Part shown: one piece after another, positions 1 to 8,234 of the stretch
Position numbering within the stretch: the stretch's first letter is position 1
Layout: each line of letters begins with the position of its first letter
NCBI GenBank assembly: GCA_964464925.1
Contig: CAYXLI010000003.1
Span: 124,001 to 188,000, forward strand
Direction of reading: 5' to 3'
From: CAYXLI01 sp964464925
GTDB taxonomy: Bacteria; Acidobacteriota; Terriglobia; Bryobacterales; Bryobacteraceae
Length of the DNA: 64,000 nt
Notes under the pieces: generated by a model
The model's input: only the letters and a program-made list of their open reading frames with translations
Told to the model about the DNA's origin: nothing
The model's database searches: none
Translations under genes and position numbers: made by a program

Positions 1-64
1 CGACCCCGTGTTCAAAAGGGCCGCGGAAGAACTCCGGAAATATCGTCAGGAGATGAAACGTCAC
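1..64 (-). CDS. trmD: tRNA (guanine-N1)-methyltransferase TrmD, N-terminal fragment
   Basis: A GTG codon at 64-62 on the minus strand opens a frame that stays open to the window edge. It begins M-T-F-H-L-L-T-I-F-P and continues with E-F-F-x-G-P-F-E-H-G, the well-known start of TrmD, which methylates G37 of tRNAs. The GTG overlaps the TGA stop of rimM (GTGA), so the two are probably translationally coupled. Only about 21 codons are inside the window; the active-site knot lies beyond it. The identification rests on this short but characteristic N-terminus and on the conserved rpsP-rimM-trmD gene order. Confidence 0.85.
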   Translation of the reverse strand, partial: MTFHLLTIFPEFFRGPFEHGV

Positions 65-537
65 AGCTCCAGCAATCCTTCGGGCGGATCGATCACAATC
101 CGTTTTGCTGCCACGTCAATCTCTACGCAAATCGATTTGGCGAACGGGATATATTTCCCATCTACCACCAGCAAAGGCGTTGGGCCAAATTCCTCCCAGT
201 TCTCCACCTTGCCAACTACACGGCCGTTCTTCTCGACGACCTCACATCCGATCAGATCGGAGAAGTAGAACTCGCCTTCCCGGGCCGGCGGCCGATCCTC
301 CTTCGGGATCCGCAATTCCAGCCCTTCCAGCTCTTCGGCGGCGGACATCGCATCCACGCCGCGAAACTTCAAAACGAGGCGGCCTTGGTGTTCCCAGGCC
401 GACTCTACCTGAACCGGTTTCTGCACGCCATCGGGGCCAATCAGATAGCCCGATTGCAGGTTTTCAAAACGCTCAGCTTTCGCACCGAACGCCTCGGCCG
501 TGATCTCGCCACGAATGCCGCGAGCCTTACGCAGCAC
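61..537 (-). CDS. rimM: 16S rRNA processing protein RimM
   Basis: RimM assists maturation of the 30S subunit head and binds ribosomal protein S19. The product shows the N-terminal G-I-R-G-E motif of the first barrel domain and a C-terminal PRC-barrel with Y-F-S-D-L-I-G-C and the P-L-L-V-V region. From the GTG at 537 it has 158 residues. This start removes the first beta-strand: the frame stays open upstream to a TAG at 564-562 and encodes D-S-V-T-L-A-V before it, which fits the family well. The only upstream initiator-like codon is CTG at 558-556, preceded by GGAG six bases away. The gene lies between khpA and trmD in the ffh operon and overlaps trmD. Confidence 0.93.
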   Translation of the reverse strand: MLRKARGIRGEITAEAFGAKAERFENLQSGYLIGPDGVQKPVQVESAWEHQGRLVLKFRGVDAMSAAEELEGLELRIPKEDRPPAREGEFYFSDLIGCEVVEKNGRVVGKVENWEEFGPTPLLVVDGKYIPFAKSICVEIDVAAKRIVIDPPEGLLEL

Positions 538-561
538 CGCCAGCGTTACCGAATCCAGAGC

Positions 562-801
562 CTACTCCAAAATCTCGAGAGTAAACCGGCGGTTCAGCTT
601 CATGCTAGCCGCACCGAGCAGCGTGCGGATCGAACGTGCCGTTCGACCCTGTTTGCCGATAATCTTCCCGAGATCGCTCGGGGCCACGCGCAATTCCAGC
701 AGCGTGGACTGTTCACCTTCCACCTCGCGGACCTGTACCTCTTCCGGGATGTCAACCAGAGCCTTCGCTATCTCTTCAACCAGTTCTCTCATCCCAGCCA
801 T
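562..801 (-). CDS. khpA: KH-domain RNA-binding protein KhpA (YlqC family)
   Basis: This is a single-KH-domain protein of 79 residues, the usual size for KhpA, a small RNA chaperone-like protein normally encoded between rpsP and rimM. The RNA-binding GXXG loop is seen in G-K-I-I-G-K-Q-G-R, followed by A-R-S-I-R-T-L-L. A longer frame begins at a TTG at 834, directly after the rpsP stop. I prefer the ATG at 801-799 because AAGGAG lies seven bases upstream and the protein then starts M-A-G-M-R-E-L-V like its relatives. The stop TAG at 564-562 sits just before the possible CTG start of rimM. Confidence 0.92.
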   Translation of the reverse strand: MAGMRELVEEIAKALVDIPEEVQVREVEGEQSTLLELRVAPSDLGKIIGKQGRTARSIRTLLGAASMKLNRRFTLEILE

Positions 802-834
802 GGGACTCTCCTTGCGCCTTTCCGGCGCAGACAA

Positions 835-1092
835 CTAAGCGACGGGTTGCTCTGCCGGCGCTGGATTGTTCTTCAGAAGACGAGCGACCGTGTCGGACGG
901 CTGCGCACCATTCTTCACCCAGTGCTCAACGCGATCGTGCTTGATATGGATCTGCTTCGGTACCGATACCGGATTGTAGTGACCAACGACTTCGACAGCG
1001 CGGCTGTTGCGCGCGCGGTCCTTTTCGATTACCACAAGGCGATACGTGGGCTTCTTTTTGGCGCCGAAACGCGCCAGACGAATCATCAACAT
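835..1092 (-). CDS. rpsP: 30S ribosomal protein S16
   Basis: Ribosomal protein S16 of the small subunit body. The product has M-I-R-L-A-R-F-G near its start, then K-K-P-T-Y-R-L-V-V and G-H-Y-N-P, all family hallmarks, and ends in a proline- and alanine-rich tail. With the start at 1092 it has 85 residues, close to the normal length. An in-frame start at 1122 would add ten residues not found in S16, so it is rejected. The gene follows ffh by about 30 bases and precedes khpA, rimM and trmD, a common co-transcribed order. Confidence 0.96.
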   Translation of the reverse strand: MLMIRLARFGAKKKPTYRLVVIEKDRARNSRAVEVVGHYNPVSVPKQIHIKHDRVEHWVKNGAQPSDTVARLLKNNPAPAEQPVA

Positions 1093-1124
1093 TTCTTTCT
1101 GACCTATCTCCTTACCTGTCAAAC

Positions 1125-2492
1125 CTATCCGAACAAGTTACCCGGCAGCTTCAGCTTGCTGAGGTCAGGCATCTTTTTGCCCATACCGAGCAGGCCGCCG
1201 GAGAAGCTCTTCATCATTTTACGAGCTTGCGAGTACTGCTTTAGCAGATTGTTTACGTCCTGGACCGTCGTACCACTGCCCTTGGCAATGCGCCGGCGTC
1301 GCGCGCCATTGATGATCATGTGGTTGATCCGTTCCTGGCGCGTCATGGAATCGATGATAGCGACGACCTTATTAATCTCGCTCTCATCAACCTTGGCATT
1401 CTTCAATTCTTTCAGCGGGCCGATCTGCGGCATCATCTCCAGCAAACTACCAAACGAACCCAATTTGCGGAGCGAGCGGAGCTGGTCCCGGAAGTCTTCG
1501 AGAGTAAAGTCGTTCTCGATCAGCTTCCGCTGCATCTCCTCGGCCTTCTTCTGGTCGATGGTCTCTTCGACTTTTTCGATCAGCGACAGTACGTCGCCCA
1601 TGCCGAGAATGCGCGAGGCCGCGCGATCGGGATGGAACGGTTCCAGCGCGTCCGATTTCTCGCCGACGCCGATGAATTTCAAGGGCTGATCGGTAACGGC
1701 TCGAATGGAGAGCGCCGCGCCGCCGCGCGCATCGCCGTCCATCTTGGTCAGGATGACACCTGTAATCCCGAGACGCTTGTGGAACTCTTCGGCGGACTTG
1801 ACCGCATCCTGCCCCGTCATGGCATCGGCGACGAAGAGAACCTCAGTCGGATTGAGAAGATCTTTAAGACCTTGCAGCTCTTCCATCAATTGGTCGTCGA
1901 TATGCAGGCGGCCGGCCGTATCGACCAGCAGCAGGTCCCGCCCGCTCTGGACGGCTTCCTTACGCGCGGAACGAGCCAGGTCAATCGGCTTGCTTTCTTC
2001 GTCCGGCGTGCCTTCGTAAATCGGCAGCTTGAGGTCTTTCGCCAGGACCGACAATTGCTTGCGGGCAGCCGGACGGTATACGTCGACCGAAACCATGATC
2101 GGGTTATGCCCGTTCTTGGATAGCCATCTCGCGAGCTTCCCCGTGCTGGTGGTCTTACCCGAGCCCTGCAGGCCAACAATAAGGATCACTGTCGGCGGCT
2201 CGTTTGCAGTCCGCAGACGCGACGTGTGCGTGCCGAGAATCCTGACCAGCTCGTCACGCACAATCTTGACGACCTGCTGTGCGGGCGAGAGAGCGGTGAG
2301 GACTTCCTCACCCATCGCCTTCGCCTTGACGTTCTCCATCAACTGCTTAACGACGCGGAAGTGGACGTCGGCCTCCAGGAGAGCCACGCGGATTTCCCGC
2401 AAGGCAGCCTCCATGTTTTCGGCCGTTAGTCTCCCTTCGCCGCGCATGTTTTTGAACACGCGTTGCAGTTTTTCGGACAGATTATCGAACAT
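1125..2492 (-). CDS. ffh: Signal recognition particle protein Ffh (SRP54)
   Basis: Ffh is the GTPase that, with SRP RNA, binds signal sequences on nascent membrane proteins and docks with FtsY. The 455-residue product has the N domain (about 1-95), the G domain with G-L-Q-G-S-G-K-T-T at about 107-115, D-V-Y-R-P-A-A, D-T-A-G-R-L and T-K-M-D-G-D-A-R-G-G, and a methionine-rich M domain (about 300-455) with the R-R-R-R-I-A-K-G-S-G segment that contacts RNA. It heads the minus-strand operon ffh-rpsP-khpA-rimM-trmD. A TATAAT-like box lies upstream at 2587-2582. No SRP RNA gene was recognised in the window. Confidence 0.97.
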   Translation of the reverse strand: MFDNLSEKLQRVFKNMRGEGRLTAENMEAALREIRVALLEADVHFRVVKQLMENVKAKAMGEEVLTALSPAQQVVKIVRDELVRILGTHTSRLRTANEPPTVILIVGLQGSGKTTSTGKLARWLSKNGHNPIMVSVDVYRPAARKQLSVLAKDLKLPIYEGTPDEESKPIDLARSARKEAVQSGRDLLLVDTAGRLHIDDQLMEELQGLKDLLNPTEVLFVADAMTGQDAVKSAEEFHKRLGITGVILTKMDGDARGGAALSIRAVTDQPLKFIGVGEKSDALEPFHPDRAASRILGMGDVLSLIEKVEETIDQKKAEEMQRKLIENDFTLEDFRDQLRSLRKLGSFGSLLEMMPQIGPLKELKNAKVDESEINKVVAIIDSMTRQERINHMIINGARRRRIAKGSGTTVQDVNNLLKQYSQARKMMKSFSGGLLGMGKKMPDLSKLKLPGNLFG

Positions 2493-2581
2493 GTTGTACC
2501 GCTTGTTGTCTTTGCTTGAGAACCGCTGCTTTTAGAGGGTCAGTCGGAACACACTGCGACATCTACGTAGGCAGTCTTTTC

Positions 2582-2587
2582 ATTATA
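2582..2587 (-). promoter_or_regulatory. Possible -10 box of the ffh operon
   Basis: On the minus strand this reads TATAAT, an exact sigma-70 -10 consensus, about 90 bases before the ffh start. No convincing TTGACA-like -35 box is found 16-18 bases further upstream, so the assignment rests on the -10 hexamer and position. The rest of the gap between ffh and the divergent gene at 2711 (2493-2710) shows no tRNA, small RNA or clear hairpin. Confidence 0.4.
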
Positions 2588-2710
2588 GAAGAATCTTGAG
2601 GTTACGCGCTACTATATGAGCAGGGATCCGGCGAACTGGCAAACTTTTACACAGTTAGTCCTGCATCTCCGGTAACCTCCAGGCTCGACAAACATCCTTT
2701 GTAGTGTTGC

Positions 2711-4507
2711 ATGAGGATCTTAAGTCCCCTATTTGCAATCTTACTTACAGTGCGCGTCCCAATCGAGGACGTCCGCAACACGTACTTTCCGGACGTGAAT
2801 TCGCACTTCACCATGCGGCCGTACACCAGTCTGCAGGAGTGGGAGGCCCGGAAAGCGGAACTGCGGGGGCAGATCCTGAAGGCGGCAGGCCTCGATCCTG
2901 TTCCGGTCAAAACCCATCTGCATCCACGCCTCTACGGCCGGGTGGTTCACGATGACTACTCCGTAGCGAAGGTTTTGATTGAGACATTTCCCGGTTATTA
3001 TCTTGGCGGCAACCTATATGAGCCTCGTGGAAAGGCGGGTCCGTTTCCGGGAATTTTAACCCCACACGGGCATTGGAAATACGGCCGCCTGCACAATGAA
3101 ACCGAATATTCCGTGCCTGCCCTCGCCGTGAACATGGCCCGCCAAGGGTATGTTGTCTTCGCGTACGATATGGTCGGCTACAACGACACGCGGCAGACTA
3201 CCCACAACTTCGGCGGTGAAGCGGAAGATCTGTGGTCGCTGACGCCTCTGGGGCTGCAGCTTTGGAACTCGATTCGTGCTCTCGACTATATCTCCGGACT
3301 TCCCAATGTCGATGCGAAGCGGATTGGAGTGACGGGAGCCTCCGGGGGCGCCACGCAGACGTTTCTGCTCTCCGCGGTGGATAGCCGGGTGCGCGTATCG
3401 GCGCCCGTGAACATGATCTCTGCGACTATGCAAGGCGGGGATCCCTGCGAGGAAGCCCCGGGCCTGCGGATCGACACGTTTAACGCGGAGATCGCCGCCA
3501 TGATGGCGCCGCGAAACATGCTGATGGTCGCAACCACGCGGGACTGGACGAAAAACACTCCGGTTGAGGAGTACCCGGAGATCCAAAATATCTACCAACT
3601 GTACGGACAGGCGAATCGGGTAGCCTTCGTGCAGTTTGATGCTCCGCACAACTACAACCAGTCCAGCCGGGAAGCCGTTTACCACTATTTCGCCTCCGTG
3701 CTTAAGCCGGACACCGAAGGTGACGACGTTCGCGATCAGGACTTTCAACAGGAACGAGACGAGGATCTGCTGGTTTTGCGAAACGGTGTGTTGCCTGAAA
3801 ATGCGGTAAATTACGAACAGCTCTTCGAAAGCTGGCGCATGATGGCCGGGCGGCAGCTCGAACAGACCAGCGATAGAAGAGAACTGAAGTCGAGACTTGC
3901 GGCGGCGATCGGCGCGGAATGGCCGGCATCGGTGGTGCGGCAGATCAGCGGCAACAATATCGTGCTGTCACGCGACGGCAAAGGCGATCGCGTATCGGGT
4001 TTGTGGATTCCGGGCACATCCGAAGAGGTGATGCTTGTCGTGCATCCCAAAATTGCCGAGCTGGCAAGGAGGACACCGGAAGTCGACAAGTTGGTCCGCG
4101 CCGGGCATTCCGTACTGATTCTGGATCCTTTCCAGAGCAGCTCGGCCCGCGCAATGAAGATCCGGACACAGCGCTGGTTCTACAGCTATAACCGCCCTGA
4201 TGAAGCGAATCGCGTGCAGGACATTTTGACAGCCCTATCGTATCTGGATTCGCAACGCATCGGCCGTATCCACCTGGTTGGTTTCGGTACCGCGAGTGCA
4301 CGGGCATTGTTTGCGGGAGCAGTCGCTCCAATCGAACTGAAGCTCAATGTGGAACTGGGAGATTTTCGCGGGAGCGACGACAATTTTCGGAAGTACTTCT
4401 TTATTCCTGGCATCCAGCGCGCCGGAGGACTGAGAGCCGCCATCCGGGTAACGTCCGAATACCTGACCGACCGAACGGCGAATCCGCGAGCAGTTCCGGC
4501 GGACTAA
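2711..4507 (+). CDS. Alpha/beta hydrolase (acetyl-xylan-esterase-like) fused to a degenerate second hydrolase-like domain
   Basis: The 598-residue product starts with a short hydrophobic stretch that may be an export signal. Residues about 85-345 form an alpha/beta hydrolase: H-G-H oxyanion region near 119-121, nucleophile Ser211 in G-A-S-G-G-A-T-Q, a likely acid Asp near 278 and His313 in D-A-P-H-N. This resembles acetyl xylan esterase or dienelactone-hydrolase-like enzymes. Residues about 400-598 look like a second hydrolase fold, but the nucleophile elbow reads G-F-G-T-A, with no serine, so this part is probably inactive. The substrate is unknown; plant polysaccharide esters are a guess from family. 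The gene stands alone, divergent from ffh. Confidence 0.75.
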   Translation: MRILSPLFAILLTVRVPIEDVRNTYFPDVNSHFTMRPYTSLQEWEARKAELRGQILKAAGLDPVPVKTHLHPRLYGRVVHDDYSVAKVLIETFPGYYLGGNLYEPRGKAGPFPGILTPHGHWKYGRLHNETEYSVPALAVNMARQGYVVFAYDMVGYNDTRQTTHNFGGEAEDLWSLTPLGLQLWNSIRALDYISGLPNVDAKRIGVTGASGGATQTFLLSAVDSRVRVSAPVNMISATMQGGDPCEEAPGLRIDTFNAEIAAMMAPRNMLMVATTRDWTKNTPVEEYPEIQNIYQLYGQANRVAFVQFDAPHNYNQSSREAVYHYFASVLKPDTEGDDVRDQDFQQERDEDLLVLRNGVLPENAVNYEQLFESWRMMAGRQLEQTSDRRELKSRLAAAIGAEWPASVVRQISGNNIVLSRDGKGDRVSGLWIPGTSEEVMLVVHPKIAELARRTPEVDKLVRAGHSVLILDPFQSSSARAMKIRTQRWFYSYNRPDEANRVQDILTALSYLDSQRIGRIHLVGFGTASARALFAGAVAPIELKLNVELGDFRGSDDNFRKYFFIPGIQRAGGLRAAIRVTSEYLTDRTANPRAVPAD

Positions 4508-4540
4508 GGCTGATCGTAGTCAAAAATTGGGTGCTAGGAT

Positions 4541-4963
4541 ATGGGAAGTAGCGTGCAACTTCCTACGCCCAAAGACGATCTCCAGATTTCGGGCCAGGAG
4601 ATCCCCGATAAGCTCTACTTCCGTATCGGCGAGGTCAGCCGGCTGGCAGCGGTTAAGCCTTATGTCCTTCGCTATTGGGAAACCGAGTTTCCGGTCATCT
4701 CGCCCAAGAAGTCCGGCACCGGACACCGCCTCTACCGGCGCAAAGACGTGGAACTGGTGCTTGAAATCAAGCGGCTGCTGTACGACAAGCGGTTTACCAT
4801 CGAGGGCGCGCGCAAGGCTCTCGAAGGCCGTGCAAAGCCCGCCCCAGCTCCCAAATCCGTTCGCAAGCAATCGGCTCCTCAGGGCGAACTCTTTCCCGGT
4901 GCTACCCCCGACCTGAGCGCAATCCGCAAAGGTCTGCTCGAGATTCTCGAACTCCTGCGATAA
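4541..4963 (+). CDS. MerR-family transcriptional regulator
   Basis: The 140-residue product has a MerR-type winged helix-turn-helix: Y-F-R-I-G-E-V-S-R-L at about 26-35, then R-Y-W-E-T-E-F and G-H-R-L-Y-R-R-K-D-V, followed by a helix with I-K-R-L-L-Y. The C-terminal part is proline- and alanine-rich with no cysteines for metal sensing. It resembles the short MerR-like regulators common in this phylum rather than heavy-metal sensors. The target is unknown. It lies upstream of flbD-motA-motB on the same strand, but the 65-base gap leaves co-regulation open. TAGGAT abuts the ATG directly and no clear ribosome binding site is seen. Confidence 0.88.
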   Translation: MGSSVQLPTPKDDLQISGQEIPDKLYFRIGEVSRLAAVKPYVLRYWETEFPVISPKKSGTGHRLYRRKDVELVLEIKRLLYDKRFTIEGARKALEGRAKPAPAPKSVRKQSAPQGELFPGATPDLSAIRKGLLEILELLR

Positions 4964-5028
4964 ACGCTCTCCAACACAATTCAGAACGTCTGCGAGTCGT
5001 GCCGATAAGTCTCTTTGGAGACTCTCGA

Positions 5029-5244
5029 ATGGTTCGACTGACGCGCCTGAATCACGGCGAATTTGTGCTCAACGCCAGTCTCATCGAGCACATTGAGCGC
5101 ACCCCGGACACGCTTATCACGTTGACAACAGCACAGAAGTACCTTGTTTTGGAACCGGTGGACGAGGTGATCCGGCGAGTGGTCGAGTATGAACGAACGA
5201 TCCGACAGACGGTTCGGGACGGGGCGGGAGACCAAAACCACTAA
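5029..5244 (+). CDS. flbD: Flagellar protein FlbD (SwrD family)
   Basis: A 71-residue protein beginning M-V-R-L-T-R-L-N-H-G-E-F and ending its conserved part with T-P-D-T-L-I-T-L-T, typical of the small FlbD/SwrD family found beside motA in many flagellated bacteria; in Bacillus SwrD raises motor power. The start at 5029 is supported by GGAG eight bases upstream; an earlier in-frame ATG at 4999 would add ten unrelated residues. It is followed after six bases by motA, so flbD-motA-motB is very likely one transcription unit. Confidence 0.88.
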   Translation: MVRLTRLNHGEFVLNASLIEHIERTPDTLITLTTAQKYLVLEPVDEVIRRVVEYERTIRQTVRDGAGDQNH

Positions 5245-5250
5245 GATCTT

Positions 5251-6093
5251 ATGCCGGAAAAGAAGAGGACAAAGGGAGGGAAACCAGACGTGGCTACCCT
5301 GGCAGGTTTGCTGATCGCGCTCGCCGCCATCATCGGTGGCTTACTTCTCGAAGGCGGAACGATCAAGGACATCTCGCAGCTCACAGCAGCAATGATTGTG
5401 CTCGGCGGAACGTGCGGCGCTGTGATGGTGAGTTGCCCCTTGCCGGTTGTATGGGGAGCCGCAAAACGTTGGACAAACGTTGTTTTTGAAAGGTCGCAGG
5501 ATCCATCTGAAATCGCCGCAGAGATCATCCGGTATGCAACGAAGGCGCGCAAGAACGGACTGGTATCGCTTGAGCAGGATGCGCAGGATATCGATGATCC
5601 GTTTCTTCGAAAGGCGCTCAACCTGGCTGTGGACGGAAGCGACATGCAAGACATACGCAAGATGATGGAACTGGAAATCTTCGAGGCTGAGGATCACGCC
5701 GAAGCCGAAGCCAAGGTCTTCGAGGCCGCCGGCGGCTACTCTCCGACCATCGGCATCATCGGCGCTGTGCTCGGACTGATTCAGGTGATGAAACATCTGG
5801 ACAACATCGAGGAGGTAGGGCGAGGGATCGCGGTCGCCTTCGTCGCGACCGTGTACGGAGTAGCCGCAGCGAATCTCCTGTTCCTGCCGTCGGCGAATAA
5901 GATGAAGGCACGCTCCAGGGAAGAAAACAAAATCAAGGAAATGATCGTCGAAGGCGTGGCCGGCATCGTCGAGGGCATGAATCCCAAGCTCATCCAGAGC
6001 AAATTGGAGGCATACAGCCGCCACAGACCGGGCAAGAAGGTGATGGAAAAGCATCAAGGTGCCGCGGTCGAGGCCGCACCCGCCGAGATCTGA
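5251..6093 (+). CDS. motA: Flagellar motor stator protein MotA
   Basis: MotA is the membrane subunit of the proton- or sodium-driven stator that turns the flagellar rotor. The 280-residue protein has four hydrophobic segments (about 14-33, 42-62, 170-190, 200-222) around a charged cytoplasmic loop. The two prolines required for function are seen in G-G-Y-S-P-T-I-G and L-L-F-L-P-S-A. It follows flbD and is separated from motB by five bases. This implies the organism is, or recently was, flagellated; no other flagellar structural genes are in the window. Confidence 0.95.
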   Translation: MPEKKRTKGGKPDVATLAGLLIALAAIIGGLLLEGGTIKDISQLTAAMIVLGGTCGAVMVSCPLPVVWGAAKRWTNVVFERSQDPSEIAAEIIRYATKARKNGLVSLEQDAQDIDDPFLRKALNLAVDGSDMQDIRKMMELEIFEAEDHAEAEAKVFEAAGGYSPTIGIIGAVLGLIQVMKHLDNIEEVGRGIAVAFVATVYGVAAANLLFLPSANKMKARSREENKIKEMIVEGVAGIVEGMNPKLIQSKLEAYSRHRPGKKVMEKHQGAAVEAAPAEI

Positions 6094-6098
6094 TCACC

Positions 6099-6911
6099 AT
6101 GGCCCGCCGAAAACATCCCGCGCACGAGAATCACGAGCGATGGCTGGTTTCCTATGCCGATTTCATCACGCTGCTGTTTGCTTTCTTCGTGGTGATGTTC
6201 GCCTCCAGCCAACGAGATAAAACCAAGTCACAGCAGATGTCGGACGCGGTGAAGCAAGCCTTCGAGAAAGGTCACTTCTCTGCCTCTATGGCGGCAATTC
6301 TCGGCGGTGCGGCGGATGATAAAGGCCGCGGAAATGCGCAGATGCGAGGGCCGGGAGGCGCCGTGCGCGCCGAGCCGTCGCCTCCTGGATCGGTCGTGGA
6401 ACTCACTCCGTCGCTGCGGCGTTTGAACGAGGATTTGGCAAATGAGATCCGCGCTGGCAAGATCGAAGTCAGCCTGCAACAACGCGGGCTGGTCGTCAGT
6501 CTCAAACAAGCGGCATTTTTCCCGTCCGGTACAGACGCGATCGAACCGGATACGTTCGCGTCGTTGGAGAAAGTCGCATCAGTCATTCGCAAACTCCCCA
6601 ATCCGGTTCGCATGGAAGGGCACACGGATTCCGTGCCCATCAACACCGCCCGCTTTCGCAGCAACTGGGAGTTGTCCGCAGCCCGGAGTATCGCGATGAT
6701 GGAGCTGTTTGAGGATCAGTTCGGCGTGCCGCGCCACCGGATGGCGATTTCCGGGTACGCCGACACTGTACCGGTGGCGGGGAACGATACGGAGGAAGGC
6801 CGGAAGCAAAACCGGCGCGTGGATATCCTCATCCTGAACGAGCACGGCCTGATCGCGGAGCCGCCCAAATTGGGATTACGAACGGGAGAAGATCGAAGAC
6901 AGAAGCCCTGA
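6099..6911 (+). CDS. motB: Flagellar motor stator protein MotB
   Basis: MotB anchors the stator to peptidoglycan and carries the ion-conducting aspartate. The 270-residue protein has one N-terminal membrane helix with W-L-V-S-Y-A-D-F-I-T-L-L; Asp21 is the ion-binding residue. A linker follows, then an OmpA-like peptidoglycan-binding domain (about 145-255) with E-G-H-T-D-S-V-P and R-R-V-D-I. It is the last gene of flbD-motA-motB. Its final 36 bases overlap, tail to tail, the 3' end of the CpaE-like gene on the other strand, so no separate terminator fits between them. Confidence 0.95.
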   Translation: MARRKHPAHENHERWLVSYADFITLLFAFFVVMFASSQRDKTKSQQMSDAVKQAFEKGHFSASMAAILGGAADDKGRGNAQMRGPGGAVRAEPSPPGSVVELTPSLRRLNEDLANEIRAGKIEVSLQQRGLVVSLKQAAFFPSGTDAIEPDTFASLEKVASVIRKLPNPVRMEGHTDSVPINTARFRSNWELSAARSIAMMELFEDQFGVPRHRMAISGYADTVPVAGNDTEEGRKQNRRVDILILNEHGLIAEPPKLGLRTGEDRRQKP

Positions 6912-8081
6912 TTTGGCTCCCTTCTTTGTATCCTCGACCGGGCTCTGCGGCCGTCCGCAGACCTTATCGGCCAGAGTAGCCAGGCTCTTACCGATAGTAG
7001 TGTTCGATGCGATCGGTTTGCCTTCCATCAGGGACTTCTGCACGTTCTCGTAATCCGAAGGAATCACCTGAAACACTTCGGCTTGCAAAGCGGAACTGAT
7101 GACCTCACTGTTGAGGCCAATTTCCCGGTCATATCGATTCACGATCAGTTTCACCCGACCCGGATCGATGCGGTTGTGTTCAAAATAGGCAAGCACCTTC
7201 TGCGCAGCCTGCAGCGCGCCGAGTTCATTGGTGGTGACTAACAGCAGTTCATCACAGGCGCGAGCGATCGAAAGGTTCCAGCGGCTAAACGCATTGCTGC
7301 AGTCGGCAACGACAACCTCATAGCTCTGAAGAGCAAAGTCGAGGATCGGTGTGGCATCCTGCAGATCGTCGATCCCATCCATCAGGTTTTCCGGGGACAG
7401 CAGGATGTCTACCCCCTGATTGTGCACGATCATTTGCTTCCACAGATCGGTGTCGAGCGTCTGCTGTCTCGCGAGTACATCGAGGAAACTGTAGGTCGAT
7501 TTCAACTTCAAAAGGAAGGAAATCGTGCCGGTGAGGGGATCGAGGTCACCCAGAAGAATTTTCTTCGCGCCCAGCCGCTTACTCTGATAAGCCAGATTGC
7601 AGGCCAGTGTAGTGGCGCCACAAGCGCCCTTGGCCGGGAAAATGCCGATGATCTTGCCTGTGGCGCCATTGCGGCCCGCAGCAGGTGGATGGAGACGGGC
7701 GATCTTCTCTACAGCCGTGTCCATCTGGTCGGCAGTGAAAGGGCGCATCAGAAACTCCGTCGCGCCCTGGCGAAGACAACGGAGGATCAGTTCGGGATCG
7801 TTGGAAGGGAGCAGGACGATCAGCGGCAGGTCCGGAGCAGTTGCGTGCAACTCGGTAAGAAAGCCGAACGCAAGATCCGGCGAGGAGAAATCCACGAAAC
7901 ACAGACGCGGATCTGCCTGACGAAGCATATCCGTTAAAGCACGGCGTGTCGGATATTCCTGAACGAACTGGACCGGAGCTAGAGGGAGCCCATGTTGGAT
8001 GATCGGGCCGACTTCGGCGGCAATCGTCTTATTAGGGCAAACGACGAGCGTTCGGTAGTATCTGGCGTCAATTATCGGCAT
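6876..8081 (-). CDS. cpaE: CpaE-like ATPase with N-terminal receiver-like domain
   Basis: The 401-residue product has a response-regulator-like domain (about 1-125, with L-C-F-V-D and G-A-T-E-F-L-M-R-P) and a MinD/ParA-type ATPase domain (about 140-385). Its deviant Walker A reads K-G-A-C-G-A-T-T: the first lysine is kept and the usual second one is alanine, as in CpaE proteins of Tad pilus systems. V-V-V-A-D-C-S matches a Walker B/switch II region. CpaE helps place the Tad secretion machine at the pole, but no other tad or cpa genes are nearby, so its role here may differ. It is divergent from the LuxR-type gene at 8235. AGGA lies a few bases before the ATG. Confidence 0.82.
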   Translation of the reverse strand: MPIIDARYYRTLVVCPNKTIAAEVGPIIQHGLPLAPVQFVQEYPTRRALTDMLRQADPRLCFVDFSSPDLAFGFLTELHATAPDLPLIVLLPSNDPELILRCLRQGATEFLMRPFTADQMDTAVEKIARLHPPAAGRNGATGKIIGIFPAKGACGATTLACNLAYQSKRLGAKKILLGDLDPLTGTISFLLKLKSTYSFLDVLARQQTLDTDLWKQMIVHNQGVDILLSPENLMDGIDDLQDATPILDFALQSYEVVVADCSNAFSRWNLSIARACDELLLVTTNELGALQAAQKVLAYFEHNRIDPGRVKLIVNRYDREIGLNSEVISSALQAEVFQVIPSDYENVQKSLMEGKPIASNTTIGKSLATLADKVCGRPQSPVEDTKKGAKSGLLSSIFSRS

Positions 8082-8103
8082 CTACGTCCTGCCCGGAACC
8101 TCT

Positions 8104-8143
8104 CTCTAAAGGAGAATCGGCTTTTTTCAAGTTTCCTTGAGAG
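8104..8143. repeat. Imperfect inverted repeat between the cpaE-like and luxR-like genes
   Basis: CTCTAAAGGA (8104-8113) and TCCTTGAGAG (8134-8143) form an inverted repeat with nine of ten pairs matching and a 20-base loop that contains a run of six T. It lies in the 153-base gap between two divergent genes and could be a regulator operator or a hairpin in the 5' leader of the cpaE-like mRNA. AAAGGAG at 8170-8176 is followed by a TTG with a 31-codon frame that overlaps the start of the next gene out of frame. Confidence 0.35.
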
Positions 8144-8234
8144 CAGGACAACGTATTGCCAACTAAATCAAAGGAGAACTTGACCGATAAGCACATCAAG
8201 AGCGTCGAAAGGCCGCTCCAAACTTCTAGTCTAT

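Noticed and set aside
385..1689. 434-codon plus-strand open frame opposite rimM, khpA, rpsP and ffh
   Set aside because: It spans several real genes in antisense and has no recognisable protein features.
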